Below are positions 15,706 through 23,976 of a DNA stretch of 64,000 nucleotides, piece by piece; position 1 is the stretch's first letter, and the number at the start of each line of letters is the position of its first letter. The DNA comes from Micromonospora sp. ATCC 39149. GTDB lineage: Bacteria; Actinomycetota; Actinomycetes; Mycobacteriales; Micromonosporaceae. Made by a program: the position numbers and the translations under genes. The notes under the pieces were generated by a model. That model searched no databases. It was given only the letters and a program-made list of their open reading frames with translations, and was not told where the DNA came from. The stretch lies in assembly GCF_000158815.1 (NCBI RefSeq), contig NZ_GG657738.1, forward strand, positions 2,168,551 through 2,232,550, given 5' to 3'.

Positions 15706-16713
15706 TCATCCGGTGCCGATCTGTGCCAGCAGCTTGTCGGCGGCGGCGTACGGGTCGAGCGCCCCCTCGGCCACCTTCGCGGCGAGCGCCGGCAGCTCCG
15801 TACCGTCGCGCAGCGAACCGATCCGGGCCCGCAGCACGCCCAGCGCGATCGCCTCGATCTCGGCGGCGGCCCGCGCCTGCCGGCGGCGGCGCAGCTCGTC
15901 GTGCTTCTCCAGCCAGTCGCGGTGCTTGTCGATCGCGGCGGCGATGTCGTCGATTCCCTCGCCACGCGCGGCGACCGACCGGACCACCTGCGGTCGCCAC
16001 TCGCCCGGTCCGCGCTCACCGAGGGCGATCATGCCCTGGATGTCGCGGACGGTGGCGTCGGCGCCGTCCCGGTCGGCCTTGTTCACCACGAAGACGTCGG
16101 CGATCTCCAGGATCCCCGCCTTGACCGCCTGGATCGCGTCGCCCATGCCGGGGGCGAGCAGCACCAGCGTGGTGTCAGCCAGCGAGGCGACCTCCACCTC
16201 GGCCTGCCCCACACCGACGGTCTCCACCAGCACCACGTCGCAGCCGGCACCCTCCAGCACCCGCACCGCCTGCGGGGTCGCCGCCGACAGGCCGCCGAGG
16301 TGACCCCGGCTGGACATCGACCGGATGTAGACCCCCGGGTCGGTGGCGTGGTCCTGCATCCGGACCCGGTCACCGAGGATCGCCCCGCCGGTGAACGGGC
16401 TGGACGGGTCGACGGCCAGCACCCCGACCCGGTGCCCGCGTGAGCGCAGCGCCCGGACCAGCTCGTTGGTGGTGGTCGACTTGCCCACCCCGGGAGACCC
16501 GGTCAGCCCGACCACCTGGGCCTGACCCGCGTACGGGGCCAGCGCCGCCGCCACCCGGGGCAGCACCTCGTCGCCGGACTCGACCAGGGTGATCAGTCGG
16601 GCCACGGCGCGCGGGTCACCGGCGCGGGCCCGCTCCACGAGCATCGGCACGTCCCGGCTCCGGCGGACCGACGGCACGCCGGCGGCCGTGGCCCGCTCGA
16701 CCGCTCCGCTCAC
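15706..16713 (-). CDS. meaB: MeaB/ArgK-type GTPase, mutase chaperone
   Basis: This 335-residue G3E-family GTPase loads and protects adenosylcobalamin-dependent acyl-CoA mutases. It shows the P-loop TGSPGVGKST (71-80, Lys78), DPSSPFTGGAILGDR, ETVGVGQAE and NKAD. Likely clients in this window are IcmA and Ecm. The GTG at 16713 has AAGGTGG 6 nt upstream, but that site lies inside a tandemly duplicated 59-bp unit that separates this gene from the thiolase gene. At the unit borders the sequence reads CCGTGAGCG, which joins a thiolase stop to a meaB start, so the two genes formerly overlapped by GTGA. Confidence 0.92.
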   Translation of the reverse strand: MSGAVERATAAGVPSVRRSRDVPMLVERARAGDPRAVARLITLVESGDEVLPRVAAALAPYAGQAQVVGLTGSPGVGKSTTTNELVRALRSRGHRVGVLAVDPSSPFTGGAILGDRVRMQDHATDPGVYIRSMSSRGHLGGLSAATPQAVRVLEGAGCDVVLVETVGVGQAEVEVASLADTTLVLLAPGMGDAIQAVKAGILEIADVFVVNKADRDGADATVRDIQGMIALGERGPGEWRPQVVRSVAARGEGIDDIAAAIDKHRDWLEKHDELRRRRQARAAAEIEAIALGVLRARIGSLRDGTELPALAAKVAEGALDPYAAADKLLAQIGTG

Positions 16714-16833
16714 GGTGCCACCTTCGTTCGCGACTGCGGGGCTCGCACACCCCGCTCACTCCTCACGCTCACGGTGCCATCTTCGTTCGCGACTGCGGGG
16801 CTCGCACACCCCGCTCACTCCTCACGCTCACGG
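16707..16833. repeat. two tandem 59-bp units inserted at the thiolase-meaB junction
   Basis: The 9-mer CGCTCACGG occurs at 16707, 16766 and 16825. Between successive copies are two 50-bp cores differing at one base, containing TTCGTTCGCGACTGCGGGGC. The core is related to in-frame insertions at 26101 and 36859. The core contains GCGGGG/CCCCGC arms around CTCGCACA. Confidence 0.9.
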
Positions 16834-18024
16834 CTGCTCGCCGGGGTTGGGGACGCGGATGATCAGGGCGTCGCCTTGGCCGCCGCCGCCGCAGAGCGCC
16901 GCCGCGCCGATGCCGCCGCCGCGCCGCTTGAGCTCCAGGGCGAGGGTGAGCACCAGCCGGGCCCCGGACATGCCGATCGGGTGCCCAAGTGCGATAGCGC
17001 CGCCGTTGACGTTCACCTTCTCGGCGCCGACCCCCAGGTCCCGCATGGACTGGATGCCCACCGCGGCGAACGCCTCGTTGATCTCGATGAGGTCGAGGTC
17101 CTCCACGCCCAGTCCGTCCTTGCGCAGGGCGTGGCTGATCGCGTTGGAGGGCTGCGAGTGCAGGGAATTGTCCGGGCCCGCCACGTTGCCGTGCGCGCCG
17201 ATCTCGGCCAGCCAGGTCAGCCCCAGCTCCTTGGCCTTGGCCTTGGCCATCACGACGACGGCCGCGGCCCCGTCGGAGATCGGCGAGGCGCTGCCAGCGG
17301 TGATCGTGCCGTCGGAGGCGAACGCCGGGCGCAGCCGGCCCAGCGACTCGACGGTGGTGTCCGGGCGGATGCCCTCGTCCTCGCTGATCACCACCGGGTC
17401 GCCCTTGCGCTGCGGGATGGTCACCGGGACGATCTCGTCGGCGAAGTGGCCGTTCTTCTGCGCGGCGGCGGCCCGCTGGTGGCTGGCGGCGGCGAAGGCG
17501 TCCTGCTCGGTGCGGGTGATGCCGTGCCGCGCGCCGTGCCGCTCGGTGGACTCGCCCATCGAGCAACAGTCCCAGGCGTCCGTCAGCCCGTCGAGGGCCA
17601 TGTGGTCGGAGATCGTGACGTCGCCGTACTTGTAGCCGACGCGCTGACCGCGCAGCAGGTGCGGGGCGTTGGTCATCGACTCCATGCCGCCGGCCACCAC
17701 GATGTCGAACTCGCCGGCCCGGATCAGCTGGTCGGCCAGGGCGATCGCGTCCAGGCCGGAGAGGCAGACCTTGTTGATCGTCAGTGCCGGCACGGACATC
17801 GGGATGCCGGCCTCGACCGCGGCCTGCCGGGCCGGGATCTGCCCGGTGCCGGCCTGCAGGACCTGGCCCATGATGACGTACTGCACCTGATCGGGGGCCA
17901 CCCCGGCGCGCTCCAGCGCGGCCTTGATCGCGACGCCGCCGAGCTTCGTGGCGGGCAGATCCTTGAGGTTGCCGAGCAAACGCCCCATCGGGGTCCGCGC
18001 GCCGCTGACGATCACCGAAGCCAT
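16828..18024 (-). CDS. acetyl-CoA C-acetyltransferase (thiolase)
   Basis: This 398-residue thiolase condenses two acetyl-CoA to acetoacetyl-CoA or cleaves 3-ketoacyl-CoA. The catalytic residues are Cys87 (NKVCLSG), His348 ([10 protein letters not shown]) and Cys378 (CGGGGQG), with NEAFA before them. The ATG at 18024 has GGAGG 7 nt upstream. It lies in the mce-thiolase-meaB-icmA gene set seen also in Streptomyces. It could supply acetoacetyl-CoA to the ethylmalonyl-CoA route together with the HBD enzymes. Its stop codon lies on the border of the inserted repeat unit. Confidence 0.93.
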   Translation of the reverse strand: MASVIVSGARTPMGRLLGNLKDLPATKLGGVAIKAALERAGVAPDQVQYVIMGQVLQAGTGQIPARQAAVEAGIPMSVPALTINKVCLSGLDAIALADQLIRAGEFDIVVAGGMESMTNAPHLLRGQRVGYKYGDVTISDHMALDGLTDAWDCCSMGESTERHGARHGITRTEQDAFAAASHQRAAAAQKNGHFADEIVPVTIPQRKGDPVVISEDEGIRPDTTVESLGRLRPAFASDGTITAGSASPISDGAAAVVVMAKAKAKELGLTWLAEIGAHGNVAGPDNSLHSQPSNAISHALRKDGLGVEDLDLIEINEAFAAVGIQSMRDLGVGAEKVNVNGGAIALGHPIGMSGARLVLTLALELKRRGGGIGAAALCGGGGQGDALIIRVPNPGEQP

Positions 18025-18092
18025 GTGCCTGCCTCCGAGGGGGATGCCGAGCCGTAAAACTTAACGATTGTTCGGTTGCACGGGTGTTCGGT

Positions 18093-18098
18093 CAGACT
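18093..18098 (+). promoter_or_regulatory. -10 element of a leaderless mce transcript
   Basis: CAGACT is placed 6 nt before the ATG of mce, with no Shine-Dalgarno sequence between them. Transcription would start at or next to the A of ATG. Confidence 0.5.
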
Positions 18099-18104
18099 AA
18101 CGCC

Positions 18105-18569
18105 ATGGCTGAGAACTCCCCCGCCGAGCCCGCTGCCGACTTCGTCACAGACATCGGCCTGCGCCGCATCGACCACGTCGGGATCGCCGTCGCCGACCTC
18201 GACGCCGCGATCGACTTCTACCAGCGCACGTTCGGGATGCGCTGTGTGCACACCGAGACCAACACCGAGCAGGGCGTCCGCGAGGCGATGCTGGCGGTCG
18301 GGCCGACCGTCGAGGGCGGCTGCGTGCAGTTGCTGGCCCCGCTGACCCCGGAGTCGACCATCGCCAAGTTCCTGGACCGCAACGGGCCCGGCGTGCAGCA
18401 GGTGGCGTACACGGTGGTCGACATCGACGCGGCGTGCGCGGCGCTGCGCGAGCGCGGACTACGGCTGCTCTACGAGACCCCCCGCCGGGGCACCGCGGAC
18501 TCCCGGATCAACTTCGTCCACCCGAAGGACGCCGGCGGCGTCCTCGTCGAGCTGGTGCAGCCGAAGTGA
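18105..18569 (+). CDS. mce: methylmalonyl-CoA epimerase
   Basis: This 154-residue VOC-fold enzyme interconverts (2R)- and (2S)-methylmalonyl-CoA (and ethylmalonyl-CoA in some organisms). Seen motifs are RRIDHVGIAVADLDAAIDFYQ, GVREAMLAVG, GVQQVAYTVVDIDAA, NFVHPKDAGGVLVELVQP. The ligand usually found as His-His (GxxHHxA) is Gln-Gln here, which I recall as the actinobacterial form. It is divergent from thiolase and followed by a dispersed repeat that may end the transcript. Probably leaderless. Confidence 0.93.
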   Translation: MAENSPAEPAADFVTDIGLRRIDHVGIAVADLDAAIDFYQRTFGMRCVHTETNTEQGVREAMLAVGPTVEGGCVQLLAPLTPESTIAKFLDRNGPGVQQVAYTVVDIDAACAALRERGLRLLYETPRRGTADSRINFVHPKDAGGVLVELVQPK

Positions 18570-18616
18570 GGAAAGGGCCCCTGTTGACGCATTCGGTAGA
18601 GCAGGGGCCCCTGCCA
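18570..18616. repeat. dispersed hairpin repeat, family R1, copy 1
   Basis: Starting right after the mce stop, AAAGGGCCCCTGTTGACGCA continues into TTCGGTAGAGCAGGGGCCCC. The GGGCCCCTG/CAGGGGCCC arms surround a conserved TGTTGACGCATTCGGTA loop that recurs at 34444 and 38403. Confidence 0.8.
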
Positions 18617-19057
18617 ACCATCGGCCCGGGAGCGGCCCCGCCTTGCGTTCCTGGCACTCCGACGCCATCAACCGGTTTCCGTGACCACTGAGCGCCGCTA
18701 AGGCCGGCGGCGAGCCGTCCGGGGGATGCCCCACCGGGCATTGCGGCGGTGCGCATTGCCTTTCGACGCCGGCCGCCGGCCCCCTTTCGCGTGATACCGG
18801 TACGGGTCGACAGGGAAACCGGTACGGGTCGACAAACTGCCGCGGGGCGCGCCCGTGACCCCTTTTCCCGCTCGCCCGCCACCCGCCTCCCACGCGTCCG
18901 GCCACCCGTCGGGCGGACCGCCCGACCCACCCGGGAGCTGCCAAGATCGCCCGTCGATCCGGCCCGGCCGGCGGCGACCTGTTGACCATGTAAACCGGAC
19001 ACGAAAGCGTCGCACCGCTCTTGCGAAGCACCCCGGGGGGTCTGCGAGTATGTCCCA
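18617..19057. other. non-coding stretch with a short direct repeat
   Basis: No gene with a plausible start and family is seen here. The 16-mer CCGGTACGGGTCGACA occurs twice with a 22-bp period at about 18797-18834. Just before the next gene, GAGTAT lies 6 nt from the ATG at 19058 and could be a leaderless -10 element. Confidence 0.4.
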
Positions 19058-20317
19058 ATGCCCCAGCAGCAGTCCTCCCCTCTTGCGTTCTTCGATAACG
19101 CGAACTCGCAGCCAGATTTCACCGTTGGCCTGCGCGGATACAACGTCGGGCAGGTCGATGACTTCATCGGTCGGCTGACCGCCGCGCTGACCCAGTCCGA
19201 GCAGGCCCGCGCCGAGGCCGAGCAGCGGATGAACGACGCCCAGCGTCGGCTCCGCCAGGCCGAGCAGCGCCAGAGCGCGCTGGAACAGAAGCTCGCCGAG
19301 ACCAACAAGCAGCTCGAGGAGAACAGCCGGCCGACCCTCTCCGGCCTGGGCACCCGCGTCGAGCAGATTCTGCGGCTGGCCGAGGAGCAGGCCAACGACC
19401 ACCGCAACGAGGCCAAGCGCGACTCCGAGGGCATCCTCTCCGCGGCGCGCCTGGAGGCGCGCGAGATCACCGACAAGGCCCGCGCCGAGGCCGCCGCGAT
19501 GAAGGCCACCGCCGAGCGCGAGGCCGGCAGCGTCCGCACCGCCGCCGAGCGGGAGGCCGCCGAGGTGCGTGTGCAGGCCCGCCGGGAGGCGGACACCCTG
19601 CGCGCCGACGCCGAGCGGGAGACCAAGCAGCTGCGCACGGTCACCGCGCACGAGGTCGCCGAGCTGAAGTCGACGGTCGAGCGCGAGGTCGCCACCCTGC
19701 GCGCCACCGCCGAGCGGGAGATCACCCAGCAGCGGGCGAAGGCGGCGCGGGAGGCCGAGGAGAAGCGCGCCGAGGCGACCAAGCTGCTCACCGACGCCCG
19801 CGACAAGCGCGACAAGGACCTCCAGGCCCTGGAGCTCCAGCTCGCCGAGCGGCGCGAGAAGGCCGAGCGCGAGGAGTCCGAGCGGCACGCCGCCCAGGTC
19901 GCCCAGACCCAGAAGCTGGTCGGCGAGGCCGAGCAGCGCGCCCGGGCCGCCCAGGAGCGGGCCAAGGAGATCGAGCAGCGCGCCGAGGCCCGCCGCGTCG
20001 AGTCCGAGCGCACCGCCAACGACACGGTCGAGAAGGCCAAGGCGCTGTCCGAGAAGACCCTCAACGAGGCCAAGGCCGAGGCGAAGCGGCTGCTCACCGA
20101 GGCCCGCACCGAGGCCGACCTGACCACGCAGGCCGCCCGCCGCGAGGTCGAGGACCTCACCCGGCAGAAGGACGCCGTCACCTCGCAGCTCGGCCAGATG
20201 CTCTCCGGCCTCGCCGGCATCGTCCCGGGCGTGCCGTCGGCTCCGGCGCAGGCCACGCCGGAGCCCGCCAAGGCGGACAGCAAGAACGAGCGGGTGACCG
20301 CGGAGTCCGCCGGCTGA
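19058..20317 (+). CDS. DivIVA-like coiled-coil cytoskeletal protein (Scy/FilP neighbourhood)
   Basis: This 419-residue protein starts with a DivIVA-type motif (DFTVGLRGYNVGQVDDFIGRL, about 20-40). It continues as an almost unbroken Ala/Glu/Arg-rich coiled coil to about residue 385, then a short Pro/Ala tail. In Streptomyces the gene next to mce is scy and its neighbour filP, which encode polar-growth filament proteins. Position and composition match, though the sizes are reversed here. I infer a role in cell-pole or hyphal-tip scaffolding. A strong hairpin follows the stop. Confidence 0.75.
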   Translation: MPQQQSSPLAFFDNANSQPDFTVGLRGYNVGQVDDFIGRLTAALTQSEQARAEAEQRMNDAQRRLRQAEQRQSALEQKLAETNKQLEENSRPTLSGLGTRVEQILRLAEEQANDHRNEAKRDSEGILSAARLEAREITDKARAEAAAMKATAEREAGSVRTAAEREAAEVRVQARREADTLRADAERETKQLRTVTAHEVAELKSTVEREVATLRATAEREITQQRAKAAREAEEKRAEATKLLTDARDKRDKDLQALELQLAERREKAEREESERHAAQVAQTQKLVGEAEQRARAAQERAKEIEQRAEARRVESERTANDTVEKAKALSEKTLNEAKAEAKRLLTEARTEADLTTQAARREVEDLTRQKDAVTSQLGQMLSGLAGIVPGVPSAPAQATPEPAKADSKNERVTAESAG

Positions 20318-20343
20318 CCGACCGCACGGCCGGGGGCATGGAC

Positions 20344-20387
20344 ACGGCGCGGGGTGACACCGGGTGACCGGTGCGGCCCCGCGCCGT
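20344..20387 (+). terminator. terminator after the first coiled-coil gene
   Basis: ACGGCGCGGGG (20344-20354) pairs with CCCCGCGCCGT (20377-20387), followed by CTGCGTTTTC with a short T-run. Confidence 0.75.
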
Positions 20388-20495
20388 CTGCGTTTTCGAC
20401 GCCCGGGCACGGGTGCCGGCGGCGGCAGTGAAGTAGCTCCCATCCGGGGCGTCCGTATCGCCCCAGCCGAGCCGGATGCGTGTGAGGATGGGGGC

Positions 20496-22574
20496 ATGTC
20501 GCACGGCGAGGAACTGTTCGCTCTCGGTGGGGATGTGACTACGGAGCCCAGCTTCGAGTCCGCCCTGCGGGGGTACGAGAAACGACAGGTCGACCGGTAC
20601 GTCGCTCGCGCGGAGCACGAGATCGCGACACTGGCGGCCGAGCGTGAACAGGCGTACACACAGATCCACAAGCTCGCCGGGCAGGTCGAGGTGCTGCAAC
20701 GCGACCTCGCCCAGGTCCGCAAGCAGGTCGGCGTGGTGGACCGGGCCTCGTTCCGGCACCTCGGCCCCCGGGTCGAGCAGATCCTCACCCTCGCCGAGGA
20801 ACAGGCCGACGACATCCTGATCGCCGCGAACGAGGAGATCGAGGCGCGGCGGGCCGCTGCGGAGCACATCGTCGCCGAGGCCAAGGAGCAGGCCGCCCAG
20901 GCGCTCAAGGACTTCGAGATCGCCCTCGCCGCCCGTCGGGCCGAGGAGGAGCGGCACAGCGCCGCCCGGCGCGCCGAGGCGGACGCCACGCTCAAGGCGG
21001 CCAAGGACGAGTCCGCGCAGCTCCGCACAGCCGCCAGGGACGAGTCCGCGCGGCTGCGCAAGGCCGCCCAGGAGGCCCTGGAGAAGGCACAGCAGGAGGC
21101 CACCCAGCTCCGGGACGCCGCGAAGGAGATCCACACCCGGGCCCAGCAGGAGGCGACCAAGCTGCGCGAGGCGGCCAAGGAGGCCCTCGCCAAGGCGCAG
21201 CAGGAGGCCACCCAGCTCCGCGAGGCGGCCAAGGAGGTGCATGCCAAGGCGCAGCAGGAGGCGAAGCGGCTCACCGACAACGCCACCGAGGCCGGCCGCG
21301 CCACCCACGCCAAGGCGTTGCAGGAGGCCAAGCGGATCACCGACGACGCCGAGGGCGCGGCGAAGGCCACCCGCGACCGAGCCCGGCAGGAGGCCGAGCG
21401 GCTCACCGCCCAGGCCACCGAGGCCAGCAAGCGCCAGCGGGCCGACACCGAGGCGTACGTGCAGCGGATGCGCACCGAGACCGAGGCGTACGTGCAGCAG
21501 GCCCGTGCCCAGACGCAGCAGGAGCTGGGCGCCTGGCGGGCCGGCGTGGAGCAGGAGGTCAACGGCCGACGGGAGGCCGCCGAGCGGGAGCTGGCCCAGC
21601 GCAAGGAAACCGCCGAGCGGGAGTACGCCCAGCGCCGCGACGAGCTGGAGCAGCAGCACACCGCCCGGCAGAGCGAGCTGGAGCAGCAGTACACCGCCCG
21701 GCGGGCCGAGATCGAGGACGCCGCCGCGGAGATCCGGCGCGCCGCCGAGCAGGACGCCCTCACGATGCGCCGGCAGGCCGAGGAGGAGGCGGCCGAGTTG
21801 CTGGGCCGGGCCGAGAGCGACGCGGCCGACAAGCGACGCAGGGCCGACGAGCACGTCGCGGCCTCCCGCCGCCAGTTCGAGGAGTACGCGGCCACCACGC
21901 AGCAGCACCTGGCCACCACCCAGCAGCACCTCGCGGCGACCCAGCAGGAGGTGGCCGCCGGCCGCCAGCAGCTCGCCCAGGTAATGCTGGATATCGCCCA
22001 GGCCCAGCAGGAGCTGGCCGACCTGCGGCAGGCGACCTGGCAGTCCCGCCAGGAGTCGGACGAGCTCCAGCAGCAACTGCTCGACCTGCGGCAGCAGCTG
22101 GCCGGTGCGCGCCTGTCGACCGCCGCTGCCGCCCCGGTCAAGCCGAGCACCACCACGCCGGTCAAGACCACCGCCCCGGCCGAGCCGACCACCACCACGC
22201 CGGTCAAGACCACCGCCCCGGCCAAGCCGACCACCGCCACGCCGGCCAAGGCGACCGCCCCGGCCGCCGAGCCAGGGCCCACCGCCACGCCGGTCAAGAC
22301 CACCGCCGAGGCGGGGACGGCGAAGGCCACGCCCATCGGCGACGCCCCGGCGAGGATCCGGCCCGTGGCCGAGCCGGTCACCACGGTTAACGGCGGCGCG
22401 GCGAGCGCCGGGGTGGACGGCGAGCCGACGGTGGCCGCCGTACCCGGCGAGGGTGGCCGGGGGGCGATCCCCACGAAGATCACCAGCACCGGCGAAAACC
22501 GCAAACGGCCGACCAAGCCGACCACCGACGAGCGCAGCGCCAAGCCGAGCAAGGTTTCCGTCGAGTCCGAGTGA
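20496..22574 (+). CDS. long DivIVA-like coiled-coil protein with Thr/Pro/Lys tail
   Basis: This 692-residue protein has GAGG 8 nt before the ATG. Residues about 18-40 carry a DivIVA-like segment (PSFESALRGYEKRQVDRYVARAE). A coiled coil continues to about 545, including four near-copies of an 18-residue unit around AKAQQEATQLREAAKE and a later Gln/Ala-rich stretch. Residues about 550-692 form a disordered Thr/Pro/Lys/Ala tail with repeated TTTPVKTTAPAEP. It is probably a filament-forming partner of the preceding protein, in the position of Streptomyces filP/scy. Confidence 0.75.
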   Translation: MSHGEELFALGGDVTTEPSFESALRGYEKRQVDRYVARAEHEIATLAAEREQAYTQIHKLAGQVEVLQRDLAQVRKQVGVVDRASFRHLGPRVEQILTLAEEQADDILIAANEEIEARRAAAEHIVAEAKEQAAQALKDFEIALAARRAEEERHSAARRAEADATLKAAKDESAQLRTAARDESARLRKAAQEALEKAQQEATQLRDAAKEIHTRAQQEATKLREAAKEALAKAQQEATQLREAAKEVHAKAQQEAKRLTDNATEAGRATHAKALQEAKRITDDAEGAAKATRDRARQEAERLTAQATEASKRQRADTEAYVQRMRTETEAYVQQARAQTQQELGAWRAGVEQEVNGRREAAERELAQRKETAEREYAQRRDELEQQHTARQSELEQQYTARRAEIEDAAAEIRRAAEQDALTMRRQAEEEAAELLGRAESDAADKRRRADEHVAASRRQFEEYAATTQQHLATTQQHLAATQQEVAAGRQQLAQVMLDIAQAQQELADLRQATWQSRQESDELQQQLLDLRQQLAGARLSTAAAAPVKPSTTTPVKTTAPAEPTTTTPVKTTAPAKPTTATPAKATAPAAEPGPTATPVKTTAEAGTAKATPIGDAPARIRPVAEPVTTVNGGAASAGVDGEPTVAAVPGEGGRGAIPTKITSTGENRKRPTKPTTDERSAKPSKVSVESE

Positions 22575-22719
22575 GACCGGGGTCGGGTCCGAGCCAGGCC
22601 AGGGTGGCCGGGCCGGTCGGCCGCCAACTACCCTCCCGGCAGGACCCGCGACCGGCCAGGGCCGCGGGACGGCTGACGGCTCTCCGGGCGCACCCCGCCG
22701 GAGGGCGGAGGAGGTCTCG

Positions 22720-23958
22720 GTGGCGCACGACGGGCGGGGCGACGACGGCCGGACGGACCGTACCGACCCGGGCGGCCTGCCCACCGACCGCTTCCACCCG
22801 GGCGGCGCACCCGACGACACCCCGCCGGGCGACGCGCAGGCGGAAACCGTCCCGGCGGATCTCGGGGACCCGAGCGACTTCGACCCGCCTGGCGCGGTCG
22901 CCGCCGGCTCCGGCCGGTTCGGCATGCCGGGGCGGCCCCTGCGTCGCAGCAGCTTCCTCGTCGGCTTCACCGGCGCGCTCGGCGTGCTGCTGGCGTACGC
23001 CGTCTTCCTCGGCGTGCGCAACTCGGCCGGGATCCTGGTGCTGGTGGTCATCGCGCTCTTCCTGGCCGTGGGGCTCAACCCGGCGGTGGTCCGGCTGCGC
23101 TCGTGGGGCCTGCCGAACGGGCTGGCCGTCACGGCGGTGACGCTGACCGTGCTGCTGCTGATCGTCGGCGGGCTGGTGGCGCTGGTCCCGCCGGTGGTCA
23201 CCCAGTCGGGGCAGTTCGTCGAGCAGCTACCCAGCTACGTCGAGGAGTTGCGTCGCAACAAGGCCGTCAACGACTTCGTCGTGCGGTACGACGTGATGGA
23301 CAAGGTCAAGGCCGCGGCGGACGCCGACACGATCGGGCGGGCGCTGGGCGGGGTGCTCGGCGGGGCCCAGCTCATCTTCGGCACGGTCTTCCGGGCGCTC
23401 ACCGTGCTGGTGCTGACGATCTACTTCCTCGCGTACTTCGACCGGCTGCGCCGCGTCGGGTACGCGCTGGTCCCCCGCTCCCGCCGGCGGCGGGTGCGGC
23501 TCATCGGGGACGAGATCCTGGCGAAGGTCGGCGCGTACATGGTGGGCGCGCTGGGCATCGCCGTGCTGGCCGGGGTGACCACCTTCGTGTTCGCGCTGGT
23601 CGTCGGGTTGCCGTACCCGTTCGCGCTGGCCGTGGTGGTCGCGGTGGCCGACCTGATCCCGCAGATCGGTGCCACCCTCGGCGCGGTGGTGGTGAGCCTG
23701 GTCGGCTTCGCCACCGACCTACCGGTGGGGATCGCCTGCGTCGCGTTCTTCGTGGTCTACCAGCAGGTGGAGAACTATCTGATCTACCCGAAGGTGATGC
23801 GCCGCTCGGTCGAGGTCAACGAGGTGGCCGCCCTGCTCGCCGCGCTGCTCGGGGTGTCGCTGATGGGCGTGGTCGGCGCGCTGATCGCGATCCCGACGGT
23901 GGCCGCCCTCCAGCTGATCCTGCGCGAGGTGGTGCTGCCCCGCCAGGACCGGCGCTGA
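22720..23958 (+). CDS. AI-2E/PerM-family membrane transporter
   Basis: This 412-residue integral membrane protein starts at a GTG with GGAGGAGG 5 nt upstream. A hydrophilic Gly/Pro/Asp-rich N-terminus (1-80) precedes about seven or eight transmembrane helices. The family signatures VADLIPQIGATLGAVVVSLVGF and ENYLIYPKVMRRSVEVNEVAALLAALLG are present. Members export small solutes or autoinducer-like compounds; the substrate here is unknown. It is convergent with the hydrolase gene, with only 18 bp between them. Confidence 0.85.
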   Translation: MAHDGRGDDGRTDRTDPGGLPTDRFHPGGAPDDTPPGDAQAETVPADLGDPSDFDPPGAVAAGSGRFGMPGRPLRRSSFLVGFTGALGVLLAYAVFLGVRNSAGILVLVVIALFLAVGLNPAVVRLRSWGLPNGLAVTAVTLTVLLLIVGGLVALVPPVVTQSGQFVEQLPSYVEELRRNKAVNDFVVRYDVMDKVKAAADADTIGRALGGVLGGAQLIFGTVFRALTVLVLTIYFLAYFDRLRRVGYALVPRSRRRRVRLIGDEILAKVGAYMVGALGIAVLAGVTTFVFALVVGLPYPFALAVVVAVADLIPQIGATLGAVVVSLVGFATDLPVGIACVAFFVVYQQVENYLIYPKVMRRSVEVNEVAALLAALLGVSLMGVVGALIAIPTVAALQLILREVVLPRQDRR

Positions 23959-23976
23959 CGAGCATCCGGAACGGGT

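Noticed and set aside
18050-18090. Possible operator AACTTAACGATTGTTCGGTT between thiolase and mce
   Set aside because: The two halves do not form a convincing dyad when aligned by hand.
18698-22627. 1309-codon minus-strand open frame opposite the coiled-coil genes
   Set aside because: Ser/Ala/Arg-rich antisense of repetitive coiled-coil codons; no motif seen.
20178-23201. Gly/Leu-rich minus-strand frame of about 1000 codons
   Set aside because: Leu-Gly-Gly periodicity is the reverse complement of Ala/Glu/Gln codons; not a gene.
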